NCBI GenBank assembly: GCA_947683425.1
Contig: CANTUQ010000043.1
Coordinates: 10,953,501 to 11,017,500 of the forward strand
Length of the DNA: 64,000 nt
Direction: 5' to 3'
Origin: Excoecaria cochinchinensis
Taxonomy: Eukaryota; Streptophyta; Magnoliopsida; Malpighiales; Euphorbiaceae
Shown here: in pieces, positions 22,515-34,084 of the stretch
Position numbering within the stretch: the stretch's first letter is position 1
Layout: each line of letters starts with the position of its first letter
Made by a program: the position numbers and the translations under genes
The notes under the pieces: generated by a model
The model's input: only the letters and a program-made list of their open reading frames with translations
Databases searched by the model: none
What the model was told of the DNA's origin: nothing

Positions 22515-24976
22515 TATCACATCCCAACCTATAACATGGAGACTTCTGCCCCGAAAGAGGGAGAAGGGTCCCGATAGATAGGAGTGTCACAATTCAAAGC
22601 GAAGATCACAGCAATAATATAGAGAAATAGATAATAACGAGACAAAATAAAGCTTCTTAGAAGAGACACACAGCGATACTGAACAGAATAAAATTTTTCT
22701 TCCATTTATATACATAGACAAAATCTGTACATATTACAAAGATTACATATACAAAGGCCCGAAAATATTGTTCCAAAAGGGCACACAAAACGTTATATCT
22801 AATACAAAAGACAGGAAAACCTATACTTCAAAACTTCGATTCCTAATCGCGATGGCCTTCCCGATGCGGTGCACCCTGACTAAGCTTACCAAAACCTTCC
22901 ACACCTGCACGGATTAAACACACGTGCTAAGCGAAATCGCTTAGTGGGGAACACAAAAATGCATAACCGCCACTCACTGTGACGTTAACAGGCAAAGCAT
23001 ATGCTGATGGCACACTCATAAGTTAGTATCACATAACATAAATCTGAATAATCAACATCATTCATATACCATAAGAAGTTTATTTCAACATATCATCATT
23101 TAGACTTCATACATGAAAAACATAAAATAACCTACTCGAGCAAAACCGTGGATAACGAGTACACATAGATCCTCGGAGGCATCAATATCAATTCACATCA
23201 CATAGACGCCCGAGGGCATCAGGGTATTCTTTTCATTCTTGTTCCACAATACTTTCACATAGAATCTTAAGTAAGATTCGACAGGAAGATCATTAGGATC
23301 CATTCAGGGGACCTGATCAGGGTCCAAATCGTGCATATGGCTGCAGCTACACATAACTCTATTAGGCATGCCTAACTATCCACTTATTTGGTTTGCAGGC
23401 TATAATCATCCATTATTCAGAAACACTATATATCTTATCAAAGTGAAGTGTTAATTCAATGTCACTGAGTATGCATAACCATTAACTCCACACTTAGACC
23501 TTACATTAACAAATAAGCATTCATTATAAAAACAGGATAGGTCACGGTGGTAACCCAATTCATTACCACCGTGACATATCAAAGCCCCAAAACAGAATGC
23601 AAACCTGAGGTAGGTCATGGTGGTAACCACATTCATTGCCACCGTGACATACCAAAAACCCGAACAAAATGCAATGTTGAGGGAGGTCACGGTTGTAACC
23701 AAGTTCCTTGCCACCGTGACATATCAAAGCCCCAAAACAGAATGCAAGACTAAGGTAGGTCACAGTGGTAACCACTTTCATTGCCACCGTGACATACCAA
23801 AATCCTGGACAGAATGCAAATATGAGGTAGGTCACGGTGGTAACCAAATTCATTGCCACCGTGACATACCAAAATCCTGGACAGAATGCAACCTTAACAG
23901 GCCTCACGGTGGTAACCAAATCGGTTCCCACCGTGACCCACGCCCTGTTGCGACAATTTTCAGCAAAATAACTCTAAACCACATCCAAAAACACAACCAA
24001 GCACTTCATCCGTTCTTTCTCACTTACATCCTATTATACAAGTCAATTAACATGCTCAAATCAAATAATTACAAGATCAAACTTAAAATTTCTCAAAAGC
24101 GATATTTCTTCCTAAATGAATTTCATTCAACAATCTTAAACTCAATACTTTACACTTGAAACAACTCACTTCAAATCAACAATATTCACATCATACACAT
24201 ACAAGTCCACTTAATATGGTTCATCAATTTCACAATAACACCAATATCCAGCAAAATGCACAACTCATACAAACGTTCCCAAACCTGATCTCCTTTGCTC
24301 CTAGTCATGAGCTCCGCTTCCACTAGCTTTTTCTTTCCCTTTAGATGATCTAGGAAGTTCCTCTGAACCACAAATCAAATACAAATGGGTTTAATCCTAA
24401 GATACCACATAATTGAAAATTAAACCTAGAGAAGAGGAAAAGAAGAACCTAAGACACAACTTTCGTAAACTCACCCTCGAATTAAAGAGACACAAACCCA
24501 GCTATAACAATCACCCAAGGAAGGAGGGAAGAACAGAAATATGCAAGGAAAGAGAAGGAAAGAAGAAGAAATGGAAAAAAAAGATGAAAATTGCGTGAGG
24601 GAGAGGAAGGCAATGGGAAGAGGAAGAAGAAGCAAGGTGGTTTACAGCTATCCTCTCTCTCATACACCCATTAAATCATCCTAATCTTTAAGCCAAGTGT
24701 CACTCTCCCATAGGGAGTGATCCCACATGCATACCCTACTCCTATACTGTCACTTACACACAACTATCATCACTTATTTACATCCTACTTCCCTATCCTT
24801 AAGCACACACTAACTCCACTCCTCTTCTCAAACATCACTAAAATCACCACACACTTACATAAATTAACATGCATGAAACATCACCATGCACACAAGTACG
24901 CACACACATATAAACATTGATAAGCATAAACAGACTCAGACAGGCTCAAACTACTAGGGCAATTTTGGGTGTTATA
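22515..24976 (-). repeat. Element D: 5' LTR
   Basis: It is 2462 bp. Its ends are slightly worn: TATCACATCCC where the partner has TGTCACACCCC, and GGTGTTATA where the partner has GGTGTTACA. The hairpin array (23539-23940) has six units against seven in the other LTR. Twin stem-loops are at about 22904-22950. Confidence 0.93.
23539..23940. repeat. Tandem hairpin repeat, 6 copies (LTR D, 5')
   Basis: It is the same 72-bp family as 7063-7545. The third unit of the other LTR has no counterpart here, which fits loss or gain of one unit after insertion. Confidence 0.9.
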
Positions 24977-25192
24977 AATCTGATATAGCGGAGTTTTGGC
25001 TAGAGAGAACAGGAAGGATCCTACAAGAGATTAATTGTCTACAAAATTAGAAGGTAGCTTGTGCTGTGTCATTGCTTTAAGGTGCAGCATATGACTGGTG
25101 GAAGTTAATATTGAGAAACCCACAGAGGCCAGTAGAATTATCGTGGGATTTCTTTATTCATGAATTTAAGGGAAAATATGTGACTAAAGCAT
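24977..25192 (+). pseudogene. Element C: gag, second part
   Basis: This continues the capsid of the piece ending at 6040. It reads IAEFWLERTGRILQEINC, then AYDWWKLILRNPQRPVELSW and HEFKGKYVTKA, with stops after NCLQN and VSLL. It is cut at 25192 by element F. The rest of element C is not in the window. Confidence 0.8.
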
Positions 25193-26672
25193 TGATATGA
25201 GCATAAATAGCTCATATTTAGTCCAAGTTTTATAATTAAAATAATGTTTATTGGTAGTTAAACATGCTACAAATAGGTGTGTTTTATGCTTTTGTGTTAA
25301 GTTTTGTGTTTGTAGGAGAAAAGGGAGAAAATGTGAAGAAGGAGTAGAAATGAACAAGAAAAGAAGCTACTGTCGCGAGCGCGATAGGAAGCGCCAAAGA
25401 AAGAAAGGAAGAAAATGCATGAGTGAAGAAGCCAAGCACGACTCACACATCCAGAGCACGACTCGTGAAGAGCAAAAGAGAAAAAGAAGAAGGAAAGAAG
25501 AAAGGAAGAGAAGAAAGCAAAGGATAAGAAGGAATCTGTCACGAGCGCAATAGGAAGCGCCAATGAAGAGAGCAGAAGAAGAAAAAAGGAAAGAGAAAGC
25601 GCATTGTCACGAGCAAGGCAGCCAGTCGCGAGGTCGCGACATGATGCGGAGGAAAGTAAGGCGCTAGAGTGCTTTGTCACGAGTGCGACAAACGTCGCAA
25701 TTGCGACAGAAGTATCCATTAGACACATTATCTCAAGCATTGCCTTGAAAAGTCATGTTTCTCCAAGAACATTTGCAACCTTTTTGAAGGGACAACCTAA
25801 GGGACATATTGTTTAGAACATTATAAATATTAATTTCAACTGTAAATTTTAATTATTTTATTTTTTCTATAAATTGAAGAATAGTTTTCTGTAGTTAGAG
25901 TTCTTTAGTTTGTTTTCATGTTTTGAAGAAGAAGACCAAGGAGAAGAAGAAAATTTATTACAAGGGTTTGAGAAAAGGGTTGAGAGATTTCTTTCTTACT
26001 ACTCTTATCTTTTATTTTCTTCTCTGTTAATTAAATGAAAGTTGTTTAATGAAATTTTAATAATACTAATGTTATCTTCATTTCCATCTATGTTAGTAAT
26101 CTTTTATTGCAGAACTTCTATTAGTACTTTTGCATGATCTTTATAAGTTAAAGTAAGTATCGAGAGGCCGCTTTAACTGAAATCTAATCGAAATTCATTA
26201 TCAATGCATGCTAGAGAGATCAGTATGTTGAGATAGTTGCTATAGGTTGATGATTATTCTTAGAATATATAATTGGAACCCTCTAATTCATTAATGAGAA
26301 TTGTGAGTTAGAATTTTAATTGCATGTTTTAGGCATTCTAATTCATGGTCAAGAGAGTGGATTAGAACTATATTCCAACTTGGCTTGCTTAAGAGATTAA
26401 ATTTATATTATAATGATGCAGTCAAATTTCATAATTGTTAATTCTTCTTTATATGATTTGTCTTCTTTGATTAACATGAACTAGGTTTAATTAGTTTATG
26501 TGATAGAGTAGTTTAGATTTAACTCACAATTTATTGATCAGTGTAAACAAGATTAAAATTGAGTAGTAATAGTGTGTAATATTTATCACATTCCTCGTGG
26601 GATCAACATTTTTTGTACTATAATCGGTACACCGTATACTTGTAGAATTAACATGTAGAAATACGCTAAAAC
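25193..26672 (+). repeat. Element F: 5' LTR
   Basis: It begins TGATATGAGC, identical to the 3' LTR start at 35861, and runs to just before the primer site. The exact end is uncertain because the expected CA is worn (ACG at about 26671-26673). Its length of about 1.5 kb suits Athila. It contains GTCGCGAGCGCGA-type palindromes at about 25371-25384, 25537-25560 and 25606-25710. Confidence 0.85.
25868..25874 (+). promoter_or_regulatory. Possible TATA box of LTR F
   Basis: TATAAAT lies in the middle of the LTR after a T-rich run. It is plausible as the element promoter, but the surrounding DNA is AT-rich. Confidence 0.3.
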
Positions 26673-26677
26673 GTTTT

Positions 26678-26695
26678 TGGCGCCGTTGCCGGGGG
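26678..26695 (+). other. Element F: primer binding site (Asp tRNA)
   Basis: TGGCGCCGTTGCCGGGGG is complementary to the 3' end of plant tRNA-Asp, the usual Athila primer site. Confidence 0.9.
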
Positions 26696-26802
26696 TGAAT
26701 GATTATTTATTGCCATTATGAATCTTGATTTATGATTTTGGATTACAATATTTAATTAGTTTTATTTTGTGTTGTTTTTACAGGATTTGGTAGTTCAAGT
26801 CT

Positions 26803-28500
26803 ATGCCGAGTATAAGAAGTTCTCAAGAAGAACTTGAACCGTTGAATCCTGAGACAGAGCGTTTTCTTTCAAGTAACCGAAAATCCAACAAAAAGAAGAA
26901 TAAGAATAAGAGACCTATTATGGCTGAAGAGGAGAATCCACCAAGGTCGATGGATTTTGCTACACGTGCATTGAATGGTGCTCAACAAGGTATGGTAAGG
27001 CCTACGGTAAAAGCTAACCAATTTGAAATAAAATCATCTCTTTTGCAAATGATTCAAATAGCATTCAATTTTATGGTTTGGCAATTGAGGATCCCAATGC
27101 TCATTTGGCAAATTTTTTGGAAATTTATGATACTTTTGAAATAAATGGAGTTTCGGCGGATGCAATTAAGTTAAGGCTTTTCCCTTTCAGTTTGAAAGAT
27201 AAGGCTAAAGCTTGGTTGAACTCTCTAACTGGAGGTTTTATAACTACTTAGGGCCAGTTGGCCCAAGCATTCTTATCTAAATACTTTCCTCTAGCCAAAA
27301 CTGCAAAATTATAAAAGATATCACAACTTTTGTGCAACATGATAATGAGTCTTCATATGAAGCTTGGGAGAGGTTTAAAGAATTTCAGAGAAGTTGTCCT
27401 CACCACAACCTTCCAAGGGAATTGTTAATGCAAACTTTTTACAATGGAGTGAATCCCACAAATAGAGGGACTATTGATACTACATCCGGAGGCTCCCTTG
27501 TGAGGAAAACAACCTCCGGAGGATGCGTTTAAGTTATTGGAAGAGATGTCCATGAACAATTGTATGTGGCCCACCGAGAGAGTAAGGGAATCTCATTCTT
27601 CTAATGCTAGGAGGGTACATGCAATAGATTCTATAGTGGCTTTGCAAGCCCAAGTGGAGGCATTAACGCATAAGATAAATAGCCTAGGAATGGGGGGAAG
27701 TTCATAAAATGCATGCACCATTTGTGACCAACAAGGTCATACAAGTGAGGTATGTAATTTGGGGATAGCTAGTACGGAAGAATAAGTTAGCTTTATCCAA
27801 GGGCAAGGGCGTGGTAACCCATACTCAAATACATATAACCCTGGTTGGAGAAGCCATCCTAATTTTTCATGGGGGAATAGTAGTAACCAAAATAGTGGTG
27901 TAGGCTTTCTACCACCTCAAGATAGGTTTGGAGCTTTAGAGGTTAAAATGGATAGGTTCTTAGAGGGGATTAACTTAAAGTTTAGTTCACAAGAAGAGAA
28001 CCAAAAGAGGCTGGAAACTGAGTTTGATCAAATTACTAAAAATCAATCCTCCTCTATCCATAACTTGGAGGTGCAAATAGGGCAAATAGCTAAGGCTTTA
28101 CCCTCACGTTTACAAGGAAATCTACCAAGTAATACGGAGGAGAATTCAAGGGAACATCTTAAAGCCATTAAATTGAGGTCAGGTAAATCCTATACCAATG
28201 AATTTATTTCAACTAATGTGGAAAAAGATGTGCAAGAAAAGAGTAATAAGAAGAATGAATCTTCTGTCGTGAGCGCGACGCCTGTCACGAGCACGACAGA
28301 AGAGAGGCAACCCAATATCGCGAGCGCGACGCCTGTCACGAGCACGACAGAAGAGAGGCAACCCAATATCGTGAGCGCGCTACCCTTCACGAGCGCAACG
28401 AAGGAGAATCCACCTGCTGTCGCGAGCATGACAGAAGGGGCTTCAAAGGCAGATTCTTCAAAAGTCTTCCAACCTTGTCCACCATTTCCACAATGCTTGA
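26803..28500 (+). pseudogene. Element F: gag
   Basis: The ATG at 26803 opens a Gag that is broken by a frameshift near 27060 and by stops near 27250, 27314, 27706 and 27785. Recognisable Athila Gag segments include AIKLRLFPFSLKDKAKAWLN, then QHDNESSYEAWERFKEFQRS and LLMQTFYNGVNPTNRGTID. A CCHC knuckle, CTICDQQGHTSEVC, is at 27714-27754. The stretch 27948-28547 is open for 199 codons and includes a coiled-coil-like SQEENQKRLETEFDQITK. It also holds a repeat-derived Ala/Thr/Ser segment (28262-28435) that comes from the GTCGCGAGCGCGAC palindromes. Confidence 0.88.
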
Positions 28501-31500
28501 AGCAACAACACCAAGTAAGCAATTCCAATCTTTTATTGATAAATTGAAGCATTTACATATCAATTTAAATTTTATTGAGGCCATTACACAAATTCCTAAT
28601 TATGCAAAGTTTCTTAAAGACTTAATTTCTAAGAAAAGAAGTTGGGAAGACATATCCACTATTGAGTTGACTGAGGCATGTAGTTCAATAATTACTAACA
28701 ATTTGCCTACTAAGCTTAAGGATAATGGTAGTTTTACTATTCCTTACACTTTGGGGGGTGTTGAATTTTCTAAGTGTTTATGTGATTTGGGGACAAGTAT
28801 TAATCTTATGCCTTTGAATATTTTTAAAAAGTTAGGGTTGGAATATCTTAAACCTACTTCTATGGTTTTGCAATTAGCTCATCAATCTATTTAGAAACCA
28901 TATGGCATAATGGAAGATGTACTTGTGAAACTTGATAAGTTCATTCTACCTGCTGACTTTGTTATTCTGGATTTTGCATATGATGTAAAATGCCCATTGA
29001 TATTAGGAAGACCTTTCATCAGAACTGGTAGGGCTTTAGTTGATGTCTATGAGGGCACATTAATTTTAAGAGTGGTGGAAGACAGTGTAGAATATCATAT
29101 GGATAAGGCACTAAAATATCCCATGGACGAGAATGTGTGCATGAAAATAGATGTCATTGATGCTTCTGCTTTGGAAGTGTTAGACAATACAGATCAAGAG
29201 GAGGTTCATTTTGAAGAAGAAGTGCATGAAGAGGTGGAGCAAGAGAGCTCAAGGCCATAACTTCTATATAGAAATGAAGCACCATTGCCACCCTCCATTG
29301 TAAGTCCTCTTAATGTAGAGTTGAAAGAGCTACCAAGTCATTTAAAGTATGCATTTCTTGGTTCAAATGATACTTTGCCTATTATTGTTTCTAACAAACT
29401 TACTAGTAAGCAAGAGTCTTTATTATTAGAAGTTGTTAGAAAGAAGATCAAGAGTATAGGTTGGCAAATTTCTGATTTAAAGGGAATTAGTCCCAACCTT
29501 GTCATGCATAGAATTAATATGCTAGATGAATGCCATCCTAAGGCTGATAGACAAAGAAGGCTTAATCCTAATATGAAGGAGGTAGTTAAAAAAGAAGTTA
29601 TTAAGTTATTAGATGCTGGGATTATCTATCCGATTTCGAATAGTGCATGGGTAAGTCAAATTCATTGTGTACCAAAGAAAGGGGATATGACGGTAGTTAG
29701 AAATGAGAATAGGGATTTGATTCCTACTAGAACCACCACCAGTTGGAGGGTGTGTATTGACTATAGGAAGTTGAATTCGGCCACTAGGAAGGATCATTTT
29801 CCTTTACCATTCATTGATCAAATGTTAGAATGGATAGCTGGCCATTATCAATATTGCTTTCTAGATGGTTATTCGGGATATTTTCAAATATTTGTATACC
29901 CTAGTGACCAAGAAAAGACCACCTTTAGGTGTCCATATGGGACTTTTGCCTATAGAAGAATGCCTTTTGGGCTATGTAATGCACCAGCAACTTTTCAAAG
30001 GTGCATGACTTCTATTTTTGGGGATATGATAGAAGACATAATGGAAGTTTTTATGGATGATTTTTTTGTGTATGGTGACTCATTTGAGTTATGTTTGCAT
30101 AATTTGGATAAGGTATTGGCTAGATATGAGGAAACCAATTTGGTGCTCAATTGGAAAAATGTCATTTCATGGTTGAGGAGGGAATAGTTCTAGGCCATAA
30201 AATTTCAAGTAAAGGGATAGAGGTAGATAGAGCTAAAACTGAATTGATAGAGAAATTACCTCCACCTACTACACTTAAGGGTGTAAGGTTTTTCCTAATA
30301 CATGCTGGTTTTTATAGAAGATTTATAAAGGACTTTTCATTAATTGCTAAGCCTTTAACTAACTTGTTGGTTAAGGATGTACCTTTTGAATTTTCTAATG
30401 CATGTATGCAAGCTTTAGATACCTTAAAGAAAGCTCTTGTAAGTGCACCCATAATTACTTCTCCTAATTGGGAATTACCTTTTGAAATTATGTGTGATGC
30501 AAGTGACCTTGCTGTTGGATGTGTGTTAGGACAAAGACAAGGTAAACATTTGCATGTGATTTATTATGTTAGCCATACATTGTCACCACCTCAAGTAAAT
30601 TACACAACTATTGAAAAAGAAATGTTAGCGGTTGTCTATACATGTGACAAGTTTAGGTCTTACTTGTTAGGATCTAAAGTCATCATCTATACGAATCATG
30701 CAGTACTCAGGTATTTATTTGCTAAAAAAGATGCTAAACCTAGGTTGATTCGTTGGGTTATTTTGTTCAAGAGTTTGACCTTGAGATTCAAGATAAGAAG
30801 GGGTCTGAAAACTTAGTGGCTGACCACTTATCAAGGTTAGAAAATGATGAAGGACCTATAGGGATAGCAATGAGATTAATGAATCCTTTCCGGATGAGTC
30901 TTTAATGTCCATTGAGCAAGTAAATATTCCTTGGTTTGCAAATTTTGCAAACTTTCTTGCTGCAGGGATTATTTCTAGTGGTTTGACATGGCAACAAAAG
31001 AAAAAGTTCTTTAGTGATGTCAAAAATTATCTTTGGGAGGAGCCCTATTTATTTAAGATAAGTGGTGATGGTATTATCCGTAAGTGTGTAAGTGAGAATG
31101 AGTATGAAAACATTTTGACACATTGTCATTCGTCTTTGTATTCGGGTCACAATGGTAGCAACAAGATTGCCTCTCGTGTGCTTGAATGTGGTTTTTATTG
31201 GCCTACCCTATTTCATGATGCTAGGACTTTTGTAGCTCAATGTGATAGGTGTCAAAGGGCTGGTAACATTAGAAAGAGAGATGAGATGCCTTTGAATAAC
31301 ATTTTAGAGGTAGAAATCTTTGATATTTGGGGGATAGACTTCATAGGTCCTTTTCCTACATCTTTTGGGCAAAATTATATATTGGTTGGGGTAGACTATG
31401 TCTCCAAATGGGTTGAAGCTCAAGCCTTGCCAACCAATGATTCAAAGGTGGTTATCAAATTTTTAAAGAAACTCTTTTCAAGATTTGGAGTGCCAAGGGC

Positions 31501-32212
31501 TATCATAAGTGATGGAGGCACGCATTTTATTAATCGATATTTTGAATCCTTATTGCATAAATATGGTGTGCATCATAGGGTAACTACTCCATATCATCCA
31601 CAAACTAGTGGTCAAGTAGAGGTATCCAATAGAGAGCTTAAATGGATATTAGAAAAAACAGTTTCTAACTCTAGGAAAGATTGGGCACATAAACTTGATG
31701 ATGTATTATGGGCATACCGCACTGTATTTAAAGCACCTATTGCGATGACAACATATAGGTTAGTGTATGGACAAGCATGCCATTTGCCTATTGAGTTAGA
31801 GCATAAAGCATATTGGGCCATTAGGACTTTGAATTATGACATCAAAGAAGCAAGTGTTAAAAGATGTTTGCAATTGAATGAGCTTGATGAGTTACGCCCT
31901 ATTTCTTATGAAAATGTAAAAATATATAAAGAAAGATCAAAGAAATGGCATGATGCTCATATTAAAAATAAAAGCTTTAAAGTTGGGGATAAAGTTCTCC
32001 TCTACAATTCTCGGTTAAAACTATTTCCTAGAAAATTAAGGTTAAGATGGGGAGGACTTTTTGAGGTGACACAAGTATTTGATCATGGCTATTTAGAACT
32101 TAAGAATGATAAAGGAGAGTTGTTTAAAGCTAATGGTAAAAGATTTAAAGTGTATTTGGAGGGAACTTTTCATGGACGAGAGGTCTCTAGTATATTTTTG
32201 AAGTTGGGTTGA
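28475..32212 (+). pseudogene. Element F: pol (protease, RT, RNase H, integrase)
   Basis: The protease site is DLGTSINLMP (from 28783). RT shows VCIDYRKLNSAT, MPFGLCNAPATFQRCM and FMDDFFVYG (about 30050-30076). RNase H shows CDASD (about 30492). Integrase occupies 30905-32212, an unbroken 435-codon stretch with HCHSS...GHNG, CDRC (31240-31251), GIDFIGPFP, SDGGTHF and GQVEVSNRE, so the zinc motif and D,D,E residues all remain. One frame holds from 28475 to 30187 except for stops at 28892-28894 and 29258-29260; frameshifts near 30150 and 30790 separate RNase H. There is no chromodomain, as expected for Athila. Confidence 0.92.
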
Positions 32213-32869
32213 AGGTTGTGTACACATTATTGTTCTTTTTATTTTATTTTATTTTATTTCTTGTCTTATTTTTAAGTTGATTTTATATACTAACATGGTT
32301 AATTTTTGGTTTTATAGGTTACATTAGTTAGTATGTCATCTTTGTTATTCAAATTTATAGTGTCTTCTTGAAAAGCAAAAATTGTTCTTTGAATTTTCCT
32401 CACTATCGCGCGGATGCTTTAGGGGTTGCTATTTCGAGCTCGTCAAGCGTGGCGCTCGTGACTGAAAAATTTTCAAGTTGGGCAATTCAATTTTGTCGCG
32501 AGCATGATAGAGAGGTGAGAAAATATTTTATCGCGATTGCACTAGGTCTCGCGGGCATAAATTTTTGAGAATTCGCTTCTGTCGCAAGTGCGACAGTGTC
32601 ACAAGGTTGCGACAGAACACGGAATTTGAAAACTTTTGAAATTCTATCCGTTGGAAACCCACTTTTCCCTCCCCTATAGATAGTTTTTTAGCCCTAACTC
32701 TTCATTTTACTTTACTTTTTGAGTTGTCTTTCATTTTCTCTCAGTTTTTCTACCAAATTCTCTCAAATCTCTTCTTCCTCTCTCATTTTTCTGGAGTTTT
32801 CAAGTTTTTGTTCTTATTTTCTTCTTCAGTTTATTCTACTAGTCTACCTTGTTCATAAGACTTTACACG
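32213..32869 (+). other. Element F: spacer between pol and the third ORF
   Basis: This is a non-coding, T-rich spacer. At 32404-32612 it carries scattered TCGCGCG, GTCGCGAGCATGA and TGTCGCAAGTGCGACA-like palindromes, the same class as in the LTR. The region 32640-32860 is pyrimidine-rich with CTCTC runs just before the third ORF, and could hold a promoter or a splice acceptor for it. Confidence 0.6.
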
Positions 32870-34084
32870 ATGGTTCGAATAAAGACTGTGGGGCACAAAA
32901 AGAAGAGGCCTACGGGGAGTACTAGTTCTCCAAGCCATGACTCTATTCATCTCCAAAATAGGTTTGAATGCCCTTTTCCCATTTATTCTGAGGAAGAAGG
33001 TGAGAATTATGTTTACTTTGCTAATAAATTGTATGTGGGCATGTGACATATAGATTTTTCATTGTTAACTGATTGAGGACTTACTCAACAATTTGACAAA
33101 TATATTAAATGCATGAAATGGGGTAGGTTTATTACTATGTCTTTGCCTGTTAGGCAGGATTGGGCTCTTGAATTTTTTGTGAGACTTGCCTATGTTGACA
33201 AGCGTAGGGATAAACTAAAGTTTAGGCATCAAGGCCATGAATATATTTTTGGTTTTCATGAAATGCATGAATGGTTTGGATTACCTTTAAATGGCAAGCT
33301 GTTTGATTGTCATATTTTTAACCCAACACCTGTGTGGAGGAAATTGACTGGTTTGACTATCTATAATAACAAGAATTCCACTAACTGTCAATTTAATGAT
33401 GACGTTTTGCTTTTATTTCACAAATATCTTTGTCATGCTTTATTTGGGCGGGTTCAGAGTAGCAAAGTTCAAATCAAGGACTTATTTATTTTGGACCTAC
33501 TATAGTCTAGGAAAACTCCATATTCCATTGATTTTATTTTTGATGGTCTTTGTCATGCATCTATTGCTAAAAGTAAGACTGTGGGGATGGGAAATATGGT
33601 AAATGGAATTATTTTAGGTTGTTTAGGGGATTTGAACAATTTTAAAATGGGTGAGGAAGAGCATGTTGCCATGTTCGATATTTCATACTTGAGGCGTGCT
33701 AACATTTTAACAAAAGTCGGTTGGCCTTCGAAGTTTGTTGATCATGGTGTGCAGGCTAGTAGCTCACGTGTGGATAAAGGCAAAGCCTTTGAAACTTCCA
33801 CAGCAGCTATTGGGGATTAGGATGAGGAGCAATACGCATTTGATGCGGAAGGAACTGGCAAGTCTGCTGGTGGTGATGATGCTTCTGCTGGTTGGCAGCA
33901 AGTGCTTACACGCTTAGATGGAATGGCAGCTGCTAACCAGTAGTTAGTTCAGCGTTTAGATGGCATTGAGGTAGCAAACCAAAGTATGGCTGTGCGTTTG
34001 GATTCCATGGAAGAATCCATGCACGCAGTTCATAAGAATCAAAAGAGCCTCAGCCGCAAGTTATTTTCTTTCTTCCGAAAGTAA
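32870..34084 (+). pseudogene. Element F: third ORF after integrase
   Basis: One frame runs for 404 codons from the ATG at 32870 to the TAA at 34082-34084. It is interrupted by stops at 33044-33046, 33503-33505, 33818-33820 and near 33942. The central part (RQDWALEFFVRLAYVDKRRD, then FGFHEMHEWFGLP) resembles the protein encoded downstream of pol in Athila elements, whose role is not established. The C-terminus has repeated QRLDGIEVANQ/VRLDSMEESM heptad-like units, so a coiled coil is likely. I see no clear transmembrane segment, so I do not call it an envelope protein. Confidence 0.75.

Larger units (their letters stand above)
6041..24976 (-). mobile_element. Element D: Tekay/Del-like retrotransposon, split by element E
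   Basis: The element is about 9.7 kb once the 9.2 kb insertion E is set aside. It is bounded by LTRs at 6041-8577 and 22515-24976 and flanked by the perfect duplication AATCT (6036-6040 and 24977-24981). Order on the minus strand: 5' LTR, primer site, gag, protease (cut by E), RT, RNase H, integrase, chromodomain-type tail, polypurine tract, 3' LTR. It inserted into the gag of element C. It is dead: a stop at gag codon 20, a frameshift before RT and several stops in pol. Confidence 0.93.

Noticed and set aside
25297..25740. A 147-codon minus-strand open frame
   Set aside because: It lies antisense within the F LTR across purine-rich and palindromic repeats and is Ser/Leu/Phe-rich. A chance frame.
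32870..34084. Calling the third ORF of element F an envelope gene
   Set aside because: No signal peptide, membrane anchor or cleavage site can be seen, so I leave the function open.
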